Positions 18,309 through 26,442 of a stretch of 64,000 nt of DNA are shown here, piece by piece. Source of the DNA: Rhodophyticola sp. CCM32 (GTDB taxonomy: Bacteria; Pseudomonadota; Alphaproteobacteria; Rhodobacterales; Rhodobacteraceae); the NCBI RefSeq assembly GCF_004751985.1, contig NZ_CP038492.1, positions 2,108,001-2,172,000 on the forward strand, read 5' to 3'. Position numbers and translations under genes: made by a program. The notes under the pieces were generated by a model, which ran no database searches, was not told the origin of the DNA, and worked only from the letters and a program-made list of their open reading frames with translations. The stretch's first letter is position 1; every line of letters starts with the position of its first letter.

Positions 18309-19355
18309 ATGCGCATCGCCACCTATAATGTGGAATGGTTCAGCAACCTGTTCGATGACCAGAACCGGTTGCGGGAGGATGGCGGCTGGTCCGGGCGCCA
18401 GGATGTGACCCGGGAACAGCAGATCGCGGCGCTTGGGCATGTGTTCGGGCGGCTTGATGCGGATGCGGTGATGATCGTGGAGGCGCCCGACATCTCACGC
18501 CACCGGGACGGGGTGGCGGCGCTGGAAGATTTTGCCGCGCGGTTCGGCCTGCGTGCCCGCAGCGCGCTGGCGGGGTTTGCCAATGACACGCAGCAGGAAC
18601 TGATCTTCCTATACGACCCGGATATGATGGATGCGCGACATGATCCGGTGGGCCCGATAACCGGCAAGAAAGGTCTGGATGCTGCGCCGCGCTTCGATGG
18701 CACCTTTCGGATCGACCTGGATATCGACGCGACCGAGGATCTGGTGCGGTTTTCCAAACCCCCGCTTGAGGCAATACTGGAAACGGCATCCGGGGTGATC
18801 CGCATGATCGGTGTGCATGTGAAATCGAAAGCCCCCCATGGGGCGCGAAATGCGGATGAAACGATGCGGATCGCCATCGCCAACCGCCGCAAGCAACTGG
18901 CGCAATGTATCTGGCTGCGCGCGCGGGTCGATCAGCATCTGGATGCAGGTGACCCATTGCTTGTGCTGGGGGATTTCAATGACGGCCCCGGGCTGGACAC
19001 CTATGAAAAGCTGTTCGGCCGCTCTGGCATCGAGATTGTGCTGGGCAAGGATCTGGCCCCGGACCGACAGCTTTATGACCCCCATGCCCGGCGCGCACTG
19101 CAAAGCCGGATCGCCGCGCAGCCGACCACCGCGCGGTTCTATCTGCGCGACGAAGAGCGGTTCCTGTCGGCGCTGCTGGATTACATCATGGTCAGCCCCG
19201 CCCTGCGCCCGCGCTGCCGCCGCTGGCGTATCTGGCACCCGTTCGATGACCCGGCCTGCTGGCGGGATGAAACCCTGCGCCAGGCATTGCTGACCGCCTC
19301 GGACCATTTCCCGATGGTGCTGGAGGTCACGGAGCAAAGCAAGGTTTCCCCTTAA
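18309..19355 (+). CDS. Endonuclease/exonuclease/phosphatase (EEP) family protein
   Basis: A 348-residue protein with the EEP fold of DNase I and exonuclease III. It starts M-R-I-A-T-Y-N-V-E-W-F, has I-G-V-H-V-K-S-K in the middle, the G-D-F-N-D motif near residue 222, and S-D-H-F-P-M near residue 338, which together form the metal and catalytic site. No signal peptide is seen, so it is probably cytoplasmic. The substrate could be nucleic acid or a phosphoester. It is 10 bases downstream of the DjlA-like gene and likely in its operon. Confidence 0.87.
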   Translation: MRIATYNVEWFSNLFDDQNRLREDGGWSGRQDVTREQQIAALGHVFGRLDADAVMIVEAPDISRHRDGVAALEDFAARFGLRARSALAGFANDTQQELIFLYDPDMMDARHDPVGPITGKKGLDAAPRFDGTFRIDLDIDATEDLVRFSKPPLEAILETASGVIRMIGVHVKSKAPHGARNADETMRIAIANRRKQLAQCIWLRARVDQHLDAGDPLLVLGDFNDGPGLDTYEKLFGRSGIEIVLGKDLAPDRQLYDPHARRALQSRIAAQPTTARFYLRDEERFLSALLDYIMVSPALRPRCRRWRIWHPFDDPACWRDETLRQALLTASDHFPMVLEVTEQSKVSP

Positions 19356-19386
19356 AAAAGGTGATGAAATCGCCTATATTCACCGC

Positions 19387-19740
19387 ATGAAACAGCTTGC
19401 CCCCGCCGTTCTGAGCTTATGTCTTCTGGCCCCGCCGGTGATGGCGAATGACGATGGCCCTCCGGACAGCAATATGCGCGACGGGTTTGATCTGTTCGCC
19501 CGCGGCGCGGAACTGATGCTGGAAGGTCTGCGTGACGAGATGACGCCGATGCTGGAAGACATCCGGCCGTTTCTGGAACATGAGATGCTGCCCTTTATGC
19601 AGGGTCTGGCAGAGGCAATGGACGATCTGACCGCCTATCACCCGCCCGAACGTCTGCCCAATGGCGACATCCTCATCCGCCGCAGGGATGATGCACCGGA
19701 TCTGCCCGAGATCGGTGAGGGTGGCGAGGTGGAACTGTAG
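19387..19740 (+). CDS. Small exported protein conserved in Rhodobacteraceae
   Basis: A 117-residue protein with an N-terminal signal peptide (cleavage probably after V-M-A near residue 20). The mature part is acidic and helical with repeated E-M-x-P-x-L/F patterns and ends in Y-H-P-P-E-R-L-P-N-G-D-I-L-I-R-R. I recall near relatives in Rhodobacteraceae labelled AAA+ family ATPase, but there is no Walker motif, so that label would be wrong. It is probably a periplasmic protein of unknown function. Confidence 0.8.
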   Translation: MKQLAPAVLSLCLLAPPVMANDDGPPDSNMRDGFDLFARGAELMLEGLRDEMTPMLEDIRPFLEHEMLPFMQGLAEAMDDLTAYHPPERLPNGDILIRRRDDAPDLPEIGEGGEVEL

Positions 19741-19778
19741 ACGCTGCCGTCTGCATCCCTCTGCAAGCGCCGGATTAT

Positions 19779-19800
19779 GCGTATTTGGAACAAGAAGAAG
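19779..19800. repeat. Short intergenic motif GCGTATTTG-N3-CAAGAAGAA, copy 1
   Basis: The motif GCGTATTTG, three variable bases and CAAGAAGAA lies downstream of a coding gene. A second copy lies at 48664-48686 just after bhcC, and a weaker one (GACAAGAAGAAG) near 11636-11648. The role is unknown. Confidence 0.5.
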
Positions 19801-19885
19801 ACCGGAACAGGAAGACAGGGGGTTGAGGCCCCGTTGCATGTGGCACATATCAGGGGGAACCAAGATTTAACCCCGAGGTTTTCCG

Positions 19886-21736
19886 ATGATGCTGCCGTTC
19901 CCCGCCCCTCTTTGTGATGCCGCAACCGAAGCCGGAGGCGCACCACTTGGCGATCTGCCGGAATGGGATCTCAGCGATCTCTATCAGTCTCAGGACGCGC
20001 CGGAACTGACCCGCGATCTGGATTGGCTGGAAGGGGAATGCGCCGATTTCGCCGCAACCTATCAGGGGAAGCTGGCAGGGCTGAGCGCCGCTGAGATGCT
20101 GGGTTGTGTGCTGCGCTATGAGAAGATCGACCTGATCGGCGGGCGGATCATGTCATTTGCGGGCCTGCGGTATTACCAGCACACAACGGACCCTGAGCGG
20201 GCCAAATTCATGTCTGACATGCAGGACAAGGTCACCGCCTTCACCACGCCTTTGGTGTTTTTCTCATTGGAATTCAACCGGATCGAAGATGCAGCGCTTG
20301 AGGCGTTGCTGGCGGAGAATACCGGTCTGGCGCGCTACAGGCCGGTCTTTGACCGGATGCGGGCGATGAAGCCCCATCAGTTGAGCGATGAGCTGGAGCA
20401 GTTCCTCCATGATCAATCGACAGTGGGGGCTGCGGCCTGGAACCGGCTGTTTGATGAAACCATCGCCGGGCTGAGTTTTGAGGTCGAGGGCGAAAGCCTG
20501 GGCATCGAGGCCACGCTGAACCTGCTGACCGATCCGGACCGCGCCCGGCGCGAGGCCGGCGCCAGAGCGCTGGTTGCAACCTTCCAGACGCGCCTTGGCC
20601 TTTTTGCGCGGGTGCATAACACGCTGGCGAAGGAAAAAGAGATCGAGGATCGCTGGCGCAAGCTGCCGACACCGCAGGCCGGGCGCCATCTGTCCAATCA
20701 TGTGGAACCCGAGGTGGTGGAGGCCCTGCGCAATGCGGTGGTCGCCGCCTATCCGCGCCTCAGCCATCGGTATTATACGCTGAAGGCGAAATGGCTGGGG
20801 CTGGACACGCTGGAAGTCTGGGACCGCAACGCGCCCCTGCCGATGGAAGATACCGCTCTGGTCAGCTGGGATCAGGCCCGCGCCACAGTCACCCAGGCCT
20901 ATGCCGCATTTGACCCGCGCATGGCCGAACTGGCCGAGCCGTTTTTCACCGATGGCTGGATTGATGCAGGCGTCAAAGAGGGCAAGGCGCCCGGCGCTTT
21001 TGCGCATCCGACCGTGGTTGATGTGCATCCTTACGTGATGCTGAACTATCTGGGAAAACCCCGGGATGTCATGACGCTCGCCCATGAACTGGGGCACGGG
21101 GTGCATCAGCGGCTGGCCGCCGGGCAAGGCGAATTGCTGTCATCGACGCCGCTGACCCTTGCGGAGACAGCCAGCGTGTTCGGGGAGATGCTGACCTTCC
21201 GCAAACTGCTTGACGCGGCAGAAACGCCTGAACAGAAAAAGGTGCTTCTGGCAGGCAAGGTGGAGGATATGATCAACACGGTCATCCGCCAGATCGCGTT
21301 CTACGATTTTGAATGCAAGCTGCATGATGCCCGCCGCAAGGGGGAGCTGACCCCCGGTGATATCAACGCGCTGTGGATGTCGGTGCAGGCGGAAAGCCTG
21401 GGACCGGTGTTCAATTTCATGGATGGATATGAGACCTTCTGGGCCTATATCCCGCATTTCGTGCATTCGCCCTTCTATGTCTACGCCTATGCGTTTGGCG
21501 ACGGGTTGGTGAACGCGCTTTATGCGGCCTATGCCGAGGGCCAGCCGGGCTTTGAAGAGGCCTATTTCGAGATGCTGAAAGCGGGCGGGTCAAAGCACCA
21601 CAAGGAGTTGCTTGCTCCTTTCGGGCTGGACGCAAGCGACCCGGCTTTCTGGGACAAGGGCCTTTCCATGATCGAAGGATTCATTGACGAGTTGGAGGCG
21701 ATGGAGGGGTACTGTAGTCAAGTTACTGCACCGTAG
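19886..21736 (+). CDS. pepF: M3-family oligoendopeptidase F
   Basis: A 616-residue zinc oligopeptidase that trims short peptides in the cytoplasm. The zinc site is H-E-L-G-H at residues 400-404 (A-H-E-L-G-H-G-V-H-Q) with the downstream glutamate in L-A-E-T-A-S-V-F-G-E. The N-terminal helical M3 region is complete. Start codons at 19886 and 19889 are adjacent. The last residues after L-E-A-M-E (G-Y-C-S-Q-V-T-A-P) look foreign to the family and overlap the end of brnA by 14 bases. A nearby insertion may have replaced the original stop and added this tail. Confidence 0.92.
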   Translation: MMLPFPAPLCDAATEAGGAPLGDLPEWDLSDLYQSQDAPELTRDLDWLEGECADFAATYQGKLAGLSAAEMLGCVLRYEKIDLIGGRIMSFAGLRYYQHTTDPERAKFMSDMQDKVTAFTTPLVFFSLEFNRIEDAALEALLAENTGLARYRPVFDRMRAMKPHQLSDELEQFLHDQSTVGAAAWNRLFDETIAGLSFEVEGESLGIEATLNLLTDPDRARREAGARALVATFQTRLGLFARVHNTLAKEKEIEDRWRKLPTPQAGRHLSNHVEPEVVEALRNAVVAAYPRLSHRYYTLKAKWLGLDTLEVWDRNAPLPMEDTALVSWDQARATVTQAYAAFDPRMAELAEPFFTDGWIDAGVKEGKAPGAFAHPTVVDVHPYVMLNYLGKPRDVMTLAHELGHGVHQRLAAGQGELLSSTPLTLAETASVFGEMLTFRKLLDAAETPEQKKVLLAGKVEDMINTVIRQIAFYDFECKLHDARRKGELTPGDINALWMSVQAESLGPVFNFMDGYETFWAYIPHFVHSPFYVYAYAFGDGLVNALYAAYAEGQPGFEEAYFEMLKAGGSKHHKELLAPFGLDASDPAFWDKGLSMIEGFIDELEAMEGYCSQVTAP

Positions 21737-22031
21737 ACTTGCGTAGCACTTCATTAATACGGCTCTGCCAGCCCGGTCCAGTTGCCTTGAATTTGGCAAT
21801 AACATCCTGATCCAGTCGGATCGACACGGGCACCTTTGGAGAGTCCGACTTTGGACGCCCTCCGATGTTCTTACGCATCTTCTGGGCAATCTCAGGGAAA
21901 CCCTCAGAAAAGGGTTTGGCCGAGGCGATCTGGTCATCTGTCAGTTCAGGGCTGTCAGGGTCAGATGCGATCATCTTCTGGATGCGAGCTTCCTCAGCGT
22001 CAGAAATTCCAGTGCGCTTTTTGGCAGTCAT
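21723..22031 (-). CDS. brnA: BrnA-type antitoxin
   Basis: A 102-residue antitoxin. Its C-terminus has the ribbon-helix-helix-like DNA-binding pattern R-P-K-S-D-S-P-K-V-P-V-S-I-R-L-D with G-P-G-W-Q-S-R-I-N-E-V-L-R, characteristic of BrnA. It should neutralise BrnT and repress the operon. The ATG at 22031 overlaps the brnT stop by 4 bases. Gene order is toxin first, as in Brucella brnTA. Its 3' end overlaps the convergent pepF. Confidence 0.88.
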   Translation of the reverse strand: MTAKKRTGISDAEEARIQKMIASDPDSPELTDDQIASAKPFSEGFPEIAQKMRKNIGGRPKSDSPKVPVSIRLDQDVIAKFKATGPGWQSRINEVLRKSTVQ

Positions 22032-22276
22032 AGCAAACTCCTTTCCTTGCGACTTGCAGGACGCATAGAGATCACCGAAACGCCTTCTGTTCCCAGAACA
22101 GCGAAGACAACGGCGATGGTTCCATCGCTCAAGCAACCTATTGCCATGTGACGGCCTTCCTTGGCGGGGACCGTCACAGCATCAAGGAAGAACCATTCGT
22201 CCAGATCAGCAAAATCCAACCCGTGCCGAGACAGGTTGATCTGCCGTTTCGGCTCATCCCAGACTATTGTTATCAT
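22028..22276 (-). CDS. brnT: BrnT-type ribonuclease toxin
   Basis: An 82-residue RelE-fold RNase toxin. It shows W-D-E-P-K-R-Q-I-N-L-S-R-H-G near the start and the closing V-I-S-M-R-P-A-S-R-K-E-R that marks BrnT. The family cleaves mRNA and arrests growth when BrnA is lost. The start codon follows a palindromic promoter with no room for a ribosome binding site, so the transcript may be leaderless. Confidence 0.87.
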   Translation of the reverse strand: MITIVWDEPKRQINLSRHGLDFADLDEWFFLDAVTVPAKEGRHMAIGCLSDGTIAVVFAVLGTEGVSVISMRPASRKERSLL

Positions 22277-22312
22277 GGTTTTTGTATATGCAAAAACCTA
22301 ATAGAAAATCAA
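22277..22312 (-). promoter_or_regulatory. brnTA promoter and palindromic operator abutting the start codon
   Basis: On the minus strand GGTTTTTG-CATATA-CAAAAACC (22298 down to 22277) is a perfect inverted repeat with 8-base arms that ends at the base before the brnT ATG. A candidate -10 TATACA (22283-22288) sits inside it, with a candidate -35 TTGATT (22307-22312) 18 bases further upstream. Binding of BrnA here would block the polymerase. The predicted start of transcription falls on or next to the ATG. Confidence 0.55.
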
Positions 22313-22322
22313 GGTTGGATGC

Positions 22323-22352
22323 GCTATAGCGTTTCGGCTTTATGTTGAAACG
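22323..22352. repeat. Half copy of the TAAAGCGTTTCGACTT palindromic repeat
   Basis: CTATAGCGTTTCGGCTTTA followed by TGTTGAAACG matches one arm of the repeat at 5951-6054. The second arm is absent, so this is a truncated copy. Confidence 0.65.
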
Positions 22353-22354
22353 CA

Positions 22355-22602
22355 CTATTCAAAACCCATTTTTGCAATGTCGAACTGTTCTGCAAACATC
22401 TTCCCAAGCTCTTCCGGGTTTCTGACTGATCAAGGGGCTTGCGAAGGTCGTCTGCCGCCCAGACGGTTCAGGCGCTGCATATGTCACCACAGATCTTGGA
22501 AAAGATCTGTATGATCAACTGGTTCCGCTTGGAGGCTGGGTCTGGGCCGTGGCGATGGCCGAGGCCCCACCAGCCGATACGTCTTCGGACAAGACCGGGT
22601 GA
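22355..22602. other. Probable gene debris between brnTA and the halogenase
   Basis: Two short frames have coding-like composition but no start. On the plus strand, 22426-22602 reads 59 codons without a stop and contains P-D-G-S-G-A-A-Y-V-T-T-D-L-G and L-V-P-L-G-G-W-V-W-A. On the minus strand, 22355-22426 reads about 24 codons with E-E-L-G-K-M-F-A-E-Q-F-D-I-A-K-M-G. I recognise neither family. They meet near 22426, as would be expected of two gene ends brought together by rearrangement. Confidence 0.3.
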
Positions 22603-22648
22603 GTATCTGCAACACCGCTGCAATGCCACCCGACCGGTAGCCCCTTGA

Positions 22649-24304
22649 TCACAGCAGGCTGGCATCTTCCTTTTCCAGTGGCGCAATTTGGGGGGCTTTC
22701 AGCGGCGCAGCGCCCGGCATTGCCACGGTGGGCTGGGCCATGGGGAAAACAGGGGCGGCTCTATCCTCCCCCCTGAGCTGGGTCAGAAGTGTGCGGTGAT
22801 CGGCCATCTCAGACACGCTTTTCCTGATCGCAGTGCGCGCGGCCTGAAGATGCCGCCCCCAGACCTCCTGCCGCAGCGGCAGATTGCGCGTCACCTCCGC
22901 GCTGCCATAGCCGGTCTCATAAACCCGTTTGCCCAGAAGCACCGTCTGATACACGCCCGGAGAGAAAAGGGATGCAAATTCAAGATCATATGGCCCCGGC
23001 AGCGTATGTTTCCAAAGCTCCAGATTTTCGGCCAGGCTGTCGGGCACTTCCAGATTGCGCGCGTCGATCCAGTACGGGTCATCGCTGCGATTTCCAAGCG
23101 CGTAATGCAGGCAGATGAAATCGCGCACCTCGTCATAAAGCGCCGCTGACAGTTTGTTATACCGGTCGCGCAGCGGATCGGCAAAATCCTGATCGGGGAA
23201 ATAGGTGGTCAGCCAGCGCACGGCGGTGTCGATCATATGGATGGCGGTGCTTTCCAGAGGCTCGATAAACCCGCCCGACAGGCCCACGGCAATACAGTTC
23301 TTGACCCAGGCCCGTTCCGTCCGGCCCACCCGCATGGGGATCACCCGGGGTTCGGCGCCTTCGGCCTCCTCCCCCAGATGGGCCATGAATTCATCCATCG
23401 CCTGTTCATCCGTGCGATGCGCGCTGGAAAACACATATCCGGTGCCGATCCGGTGGAACAGCGGCACCCGCCAGACCCAGCCGGCGCCAAGTGCGGTCGA
23501 CTGGGTGACCGATGGCAGTTTTGATGGCTCCCTATGGGGGATCTGCACCGCCAGCGCCCGGTCATTGGCGAGATATCTGGAATAGGACACAAAAGGCTCT
23601 TTCAGGATCTGGTTGATGATCACGCCCCGAAACCCGGTGCAGTCAATCACCAGCTGGACCGGATGGCGACCGCTTTCCTTCAGGTTCAGCGCCGCGATAT
23701 AGCCGCGGTCATCCTGTTCCACATCCACCACATCCTCAAGAATATGGGTCACCCCGCGCGCAATGCAGGTATCGCGCAGCATATGGGCGAATTTGCCCGC
23801 ATCCAGATGATAGGCAAAGCCGACACGCGGGTCGTTTTCCTTGGCGCCCAGCACACGCGGGCCCTTATGGGCGCGGGCCAGATCGACGGCGGCCGAATAG
23901 GTCTGCACGAAATCCAGCGCACCCGCCCCGTGGCGCAGCATGAAATAGCCCGCATCAATACCCTCGACCCGGGGCACGGGGTTGAACGGGTTCACATAAT
24001 CAACCGGCGCCCCGTCATTGTCGACATTCCAGTTGCGGAACAGCACGCCCAGTTTGAAAGAGGTGTTGCAGGTCTTGAAGAACTCGGCCTCGGGAATGCC
24101 GATGTTTTTCAACGTGCGCGGCATGCCGGGCACCGTGGCCTCCCCCACGCCCACGGTGGGCACATTGGGCGATTCCACCAGCGTGATGCGCACATCCTTA
24201 TCCGCCCGGCCCGGGCGCGTCAGAATGCTTTGCAACAGGCTTGCGGTCAGCCAGCCAGCGGTGCCGCCGCCCACAATCGTGATCTCGGTAATCGGTTCAC
24301 CCAT
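22649..24304 (-). CDS. Flavin-dependent tryptophan halogenase family protein
   Basis: A 551-residue FAD-dependent halogenase homologue. The flavin site G-G-G-T-A-G-W is at residues 12-18. The catalytic lysine that forms the chloramine-like intermediate corresponds to K84 (S-F-K-L-G). The family motif W-x-W-x-I-P reads W276-V-W278-R-V-P, and the catalytic glutamate is E351 in E-P-L-E-S-T-A-I-H. All hallmark residues are therefore present. The enzyme needs FADH2 from a separate flavin reductase, which is not adjacent. I choose the ATG at 24304 because the family begins right before the GxGxxG strand. No biosynthetic cluster surrounds it, so the substrate may be free tryptophan, a phenol or a peptide. 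Confidence 0.9.
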   Translation of the reverse strand: MGEPITEITIVGGGTAGWLTASLLQSILTRPGRADKDVRITLVESPNVPTVGVGEATVPGMPRTLKNIGIPEAEFFKTCNTSFKLGVLFRNWNVDNDGAPVDYVNPFNPVPRVEGIDAGYFMLRHGAGALDFVQTYSAAVDLARAHKGPRVLGAKENDPRVGFAYHLDAGKFAHMLRDTCIARGVTHILEDVVDVEQDDRGYIAALNLKESGRHPVQLVIDCTGFRGVIINQILKEPFVSYSRYLANDRALAVQIPHREPSKLPSVTQSTALGAGWVWRVPLFHRIGTGYVFSSAHRTDEQAMDEFMAHLGEEAEGAEPRVIPMRVGRTERAWVKNCIAVGLSGGFIEPLESTAIHMIDTAVRWLTTYFPDQDFADPLRDRYNKLSAALYDEVRDFICLHYALGNRSDDPYWIDARNLEVPDSLAENLELWKHTLPGPYDLEFASLFSPGVYQTVLLGKRVYETGYGSAEVTRNLPLRQEVWGRHLQAARTAIRKSVSEMADHRTLLTQLRGEDRAAPVFPMAQPTVAMPGAAPLKAPQIAPLEKEDASLL

Positions 24305-24434
24305 GGCCGTTTCCCCCGCAGACATGCACAGGCATGCCGTATCCACCCCGATTGTCAGACAGCATGACCAAGTGCCTGAATTCGGGGGCAAGGTAGAGTG
24401 TTTTCAGACCGTCGCAAACCCATGCGAACAGGGA

Positions 24435-24743
24435 TCAGTCAAGTTCGGTCCAGGGCCAGGGTTTGACCTCGCTGGCGGCGGTCTGAAACCGGGCGGCCTT
24501 GGCAATCCAGATGCCCAGATCAGTCCCGAATTCCGACAGGCGCGGGTTGGGTTCTCCGCTATTGATCACCATGATGACGAACTGAATGATCGTCAGAACC
24601 CCCAGAACCGTCTGGGCCAGGCTGATCATGATCGCGATGATCACCATAAAGACCAGACGCATCACCAGACCTTCGCGGCCTGACGGTTCATTCTGTTCCC
24701 CGTTCAGGCGGCCATCAACCTTCTCTTCATCGCTCAGCGGCAT
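24435..24743 (-). CDS. DUF4389-type small membrane protein
   Basis: A 102-residue protein with a polar N-terminus, one or two hydrophobic segments (about residues 28-60, V-M-R-L-V-F-M-V-I-I-A-I) and a soluble tail containing N-P-R-L-S-E-F-G-T-D-L-G-I-W. This matches the DUF4389 pattern, function unknown. The ATG at 24743 follows GGAGATGTAAGG. It lies upstream of the halogenase gene on the same strand, with 130 bases between them. Confidence 0.72.
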   Translation of the reverse strand: MPLSDEEKVDGRLNGEQNEPSGREGLVMRLVFMVIIAIMISLAQTVLGVLTIIQFVIMVINSGEPNPRLSEFGTDLGIWIAKAARFQTAASEVKPWPWTELD

Positions 24744-24868
24744 CCTTACATCTCCTTCATCGCGTTTGGGGGATGATAGACCGGTTCGGGCCCCTTTCGC
24801 CATCGCAAAGACGGCGAAAGCTACCGGGCCTTGATGCTGATCCGGGCCACTGCCTCTCCCGGCGCTCT

Positions 24869-24904
24869 AAAAAAGCCCCCCTGCGTTTGCCGGGGGGCTT
24901 TTTG
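24869..24904. terminator. Bidirectional intrinsic terminator
   Basis: An A-rich run, AAAAGCCCCCC, a 9-base loop and GGGGGGCTTTTT form a stable hairpin with T tracts in both directions. It ends the transcript of the exported protein at 24969-25388 on the minus strand. Confidence 0.85.
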
Positions 24905-24968
24905 TCTGGCCGTATCGGGGGAGGGAGGGCCCCGTCTGGCCGTTCTTGGTATGGTCAGGCGATGTGCC

Positions 24969-25388
24969 TTAGTTATGGCTCAGGTTGAAGGCGCGGGTGT
25001 GGTCGTCATCTTCCTGCAGGTTGCGCAGGATGAAAGCGTCCACCACCGGGTTGCTGCCATAGCTTTGGGTCGAAACCGTCTCGGCGCCGCCGTTGCGGAC
25101 AAAATTGGCGCGGATATGGTCATCGCCTTCTTCCAGAACCCGCAGCGCGAAATCGGACGCCGAGGTGCCGCCGAAAGACTGGGTGGAGATGGTTTCAGAC
25201 CCGCCGCCGTTGCGGATGTAGCGGGCCACGGAATAATCACCGTTTTCCTGTGCGTCGCGCAGCTGGATCAGTTCGGCGACAGTGTAGTCCCCGGCATCGA
25301 CGCCCAGCGAGGCGGCCAGTTGGTCATTTGCAAAAGCAGGTGCGGCAACGGCCAGGGCGAGAGCGGTGGTGAGAGCGAAGCGTTTCAT
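24969..25388 (-). CDS. Small exported protein with an internal repeat
   Basis: A 139-residue protein with a clear signal peptide (cleavage near A-F-A at residues 18-20). The mature chain has two repeats of about 38 residues, each with (I/V)-R-N-G-G-x-E-T-(I/V)-S-T-Q-S-(F/Y)-G followed by L-R-x-L-x-E-x-D-D-H. It contains no cysteine or tryptophan. I do not recognise a family; similar short Rhodobacterales proteins exist to my memory. A ribosome site (GAAAGGACC) precedes the ATG. The strong terminator downstream and the repeated elements upstream suggest a single, regulated gene. Confidence 0.75.
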   Translation of the reverse strand: MKRFALTTALALAVAAPAFANDQLAASLGVDAGDYTVAELIQLRDAQENGDYSVARYIRNGGGSETISTQSFGGTSASDFALRVLEEGDDHIRANFVRNGGAETVSTQSYGSNPVVDAFILRNLQEDDDHTRAFNLSHN

Positions 25389-25490
25389 GGGTATGGTCCT
25401 TTCGGGTGTGTGTGTTTGGTCGTGTGTTGGTGGAAGTCTGTGCTTCCGATGAGATGAATTTAGGGCAGGCGGACCTGTGTTTCACCCCAC

Positions 25491-25650
25491 GAACCCGTGA
25501 TAAATACCGAATAATGGTGCGTATGTGCACATAAACCCTGCACCGGTTGCCCTTGAAACACGGGCCCTCTCGGTTCCGTGAGAAATGGCAACATCCCTCA
25601 CGAAAACAGCCGGTTACCCTCGCAGACCCGTGAGAAATGCAACACAAAGC
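25491..25650 (-). promoter_or_regulatory. Repeated CCGTGA(G/T)AAAT elements upstream of the exported protein
   Basis: The block CCGTGAGAAATG(G)CAACA occurs at 25576-25593 and 25628-25644, and a shorter CCGTGATAAATACC at 25495-25508. An inverted CCCTCACGAAAA lies between them at 25595-25606. They lie 100-260 bases upstream of the start at 25388 and look like binding sites of one factor. The rest of the 537-base gap to 25925 contains no gene I can support. Confidence 0.4.
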
Positions 25651-25925
25651 ACACCCCCGCCGCGCATCAGGCACAACAGGGCGTCCGGTTGATTCGGGAA
25701 AAGGGGGCAATCTCATCACCCGACGCGTACCGAAAACGGTACTTGGTGATCCTGCATCCAATCAGGCACGAATAAGAAAAGGCTTACGCAAAGCCGATAG
25801 CAGCTATACCATGACACTCACCCGACGGCGCGACAGCCTGTGCGGGTCGAGGCGCAATTTGCTCTATGCCTATGCAAAGCGGCCAATTTTCCCAAACTTC
25901 CATCATAACACTGAGGCCATGAAAG

Positions 25926-26423
25926 ATGATTACAGCCGAATATTGCCGTCTCTTCGCACGCTACAACAGCTGGCAAAACACCTCACTCATTGCTGCAGCC
26001 GACGGATTAACCGCATCCGAGCGTTGGCTGGATCGAGGTGCGTTCTTCAGATCCATAGCAGCAACACTGAACCATCTTTATTGGGCCGATGCTCTCATGC
26101 TTGAGCGCATCAAAGGTAATGAAAGACCGCAGGACACGTTCACACATTCACTGACCAGCCCATCAGATTGGTCTGAGTTCAAAGGCTTACGCGCATGGCG
26201 AGATGCAGAAATCGCACAATGGGCTGGCAGCATCACCAACTCAGATCTCAATGGCGTTATCAGGTGGTATCCGCTCGACGGTTCAGACAAGATTGAAATG
26301 TCTAAGGCGATCTGCGTCGTACAGCTATTCAACCACCAGACCCATCACCGGGGACAGATACATGCCATGCTCACAGCTACAGGCGCCGAACCTGAGCCGA
26401 CCGACATTCCGGCGATGCCTTAG
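25926..26423 (+). CDS. DinB-family protein
   Basis: A 165-residue four-helix-bundle protein of the DinB/YfiT metal-binding superfamily. Candidate metal ligands are the histidine in L-N-H-L-Y-W-A-D near residue 49 and the pair in F-N-H-Q-T-H-H-R-G-Q near residues 138-142. It begins I-T-A-E-Y-C-R-L-F-A-R-Y-N-S-W-Q-N, the common family opening. Relatives act in thiol-dependent or stress-related reactions, but most are uncharacterised. Codon use is more AT-rich than its neighbours, and a palindromic repeat follows the stop, so it may be acquired. Confidence 0.87.
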   Translation: MITAEYCRLFARYNSWQNTSLIAAADGLTASERWLDRGAFFRSIAATLNHLYWADALMLERIKGNERPQDTFTHSLTSPSDWSEFKGLRAWRDAEIAQWAGSITNSDLNGVIRWYPLDGSDKIEMSKAICVVQLFNHQTHHRGQIHAMLTATGAEPEPTDIPAMP

Positions 26424-26442
26424 AAAATGCTCTCAATTAGCA

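Noticed and set aside
19387-19740. AAA+ ATPase label sometimes given to this protein type
   Set aside because: No Walker A or B motif is present and the protein is only 117 residues with a signal peptide.
22649-25388. RiPP-like pair of halogenase and small exported repeat protein
   Set aside because: The exported protein has no tryptophan, carries a normal signal peptide and is separated from the halogenase by a strong terminator, so a substrate link is not supported.
25619-25760. Riboswitch or small RNA upstream of the exported repeat protein
   Set aside because: The repeats look like protein-binding sites and no conserved RNA core was recognised.
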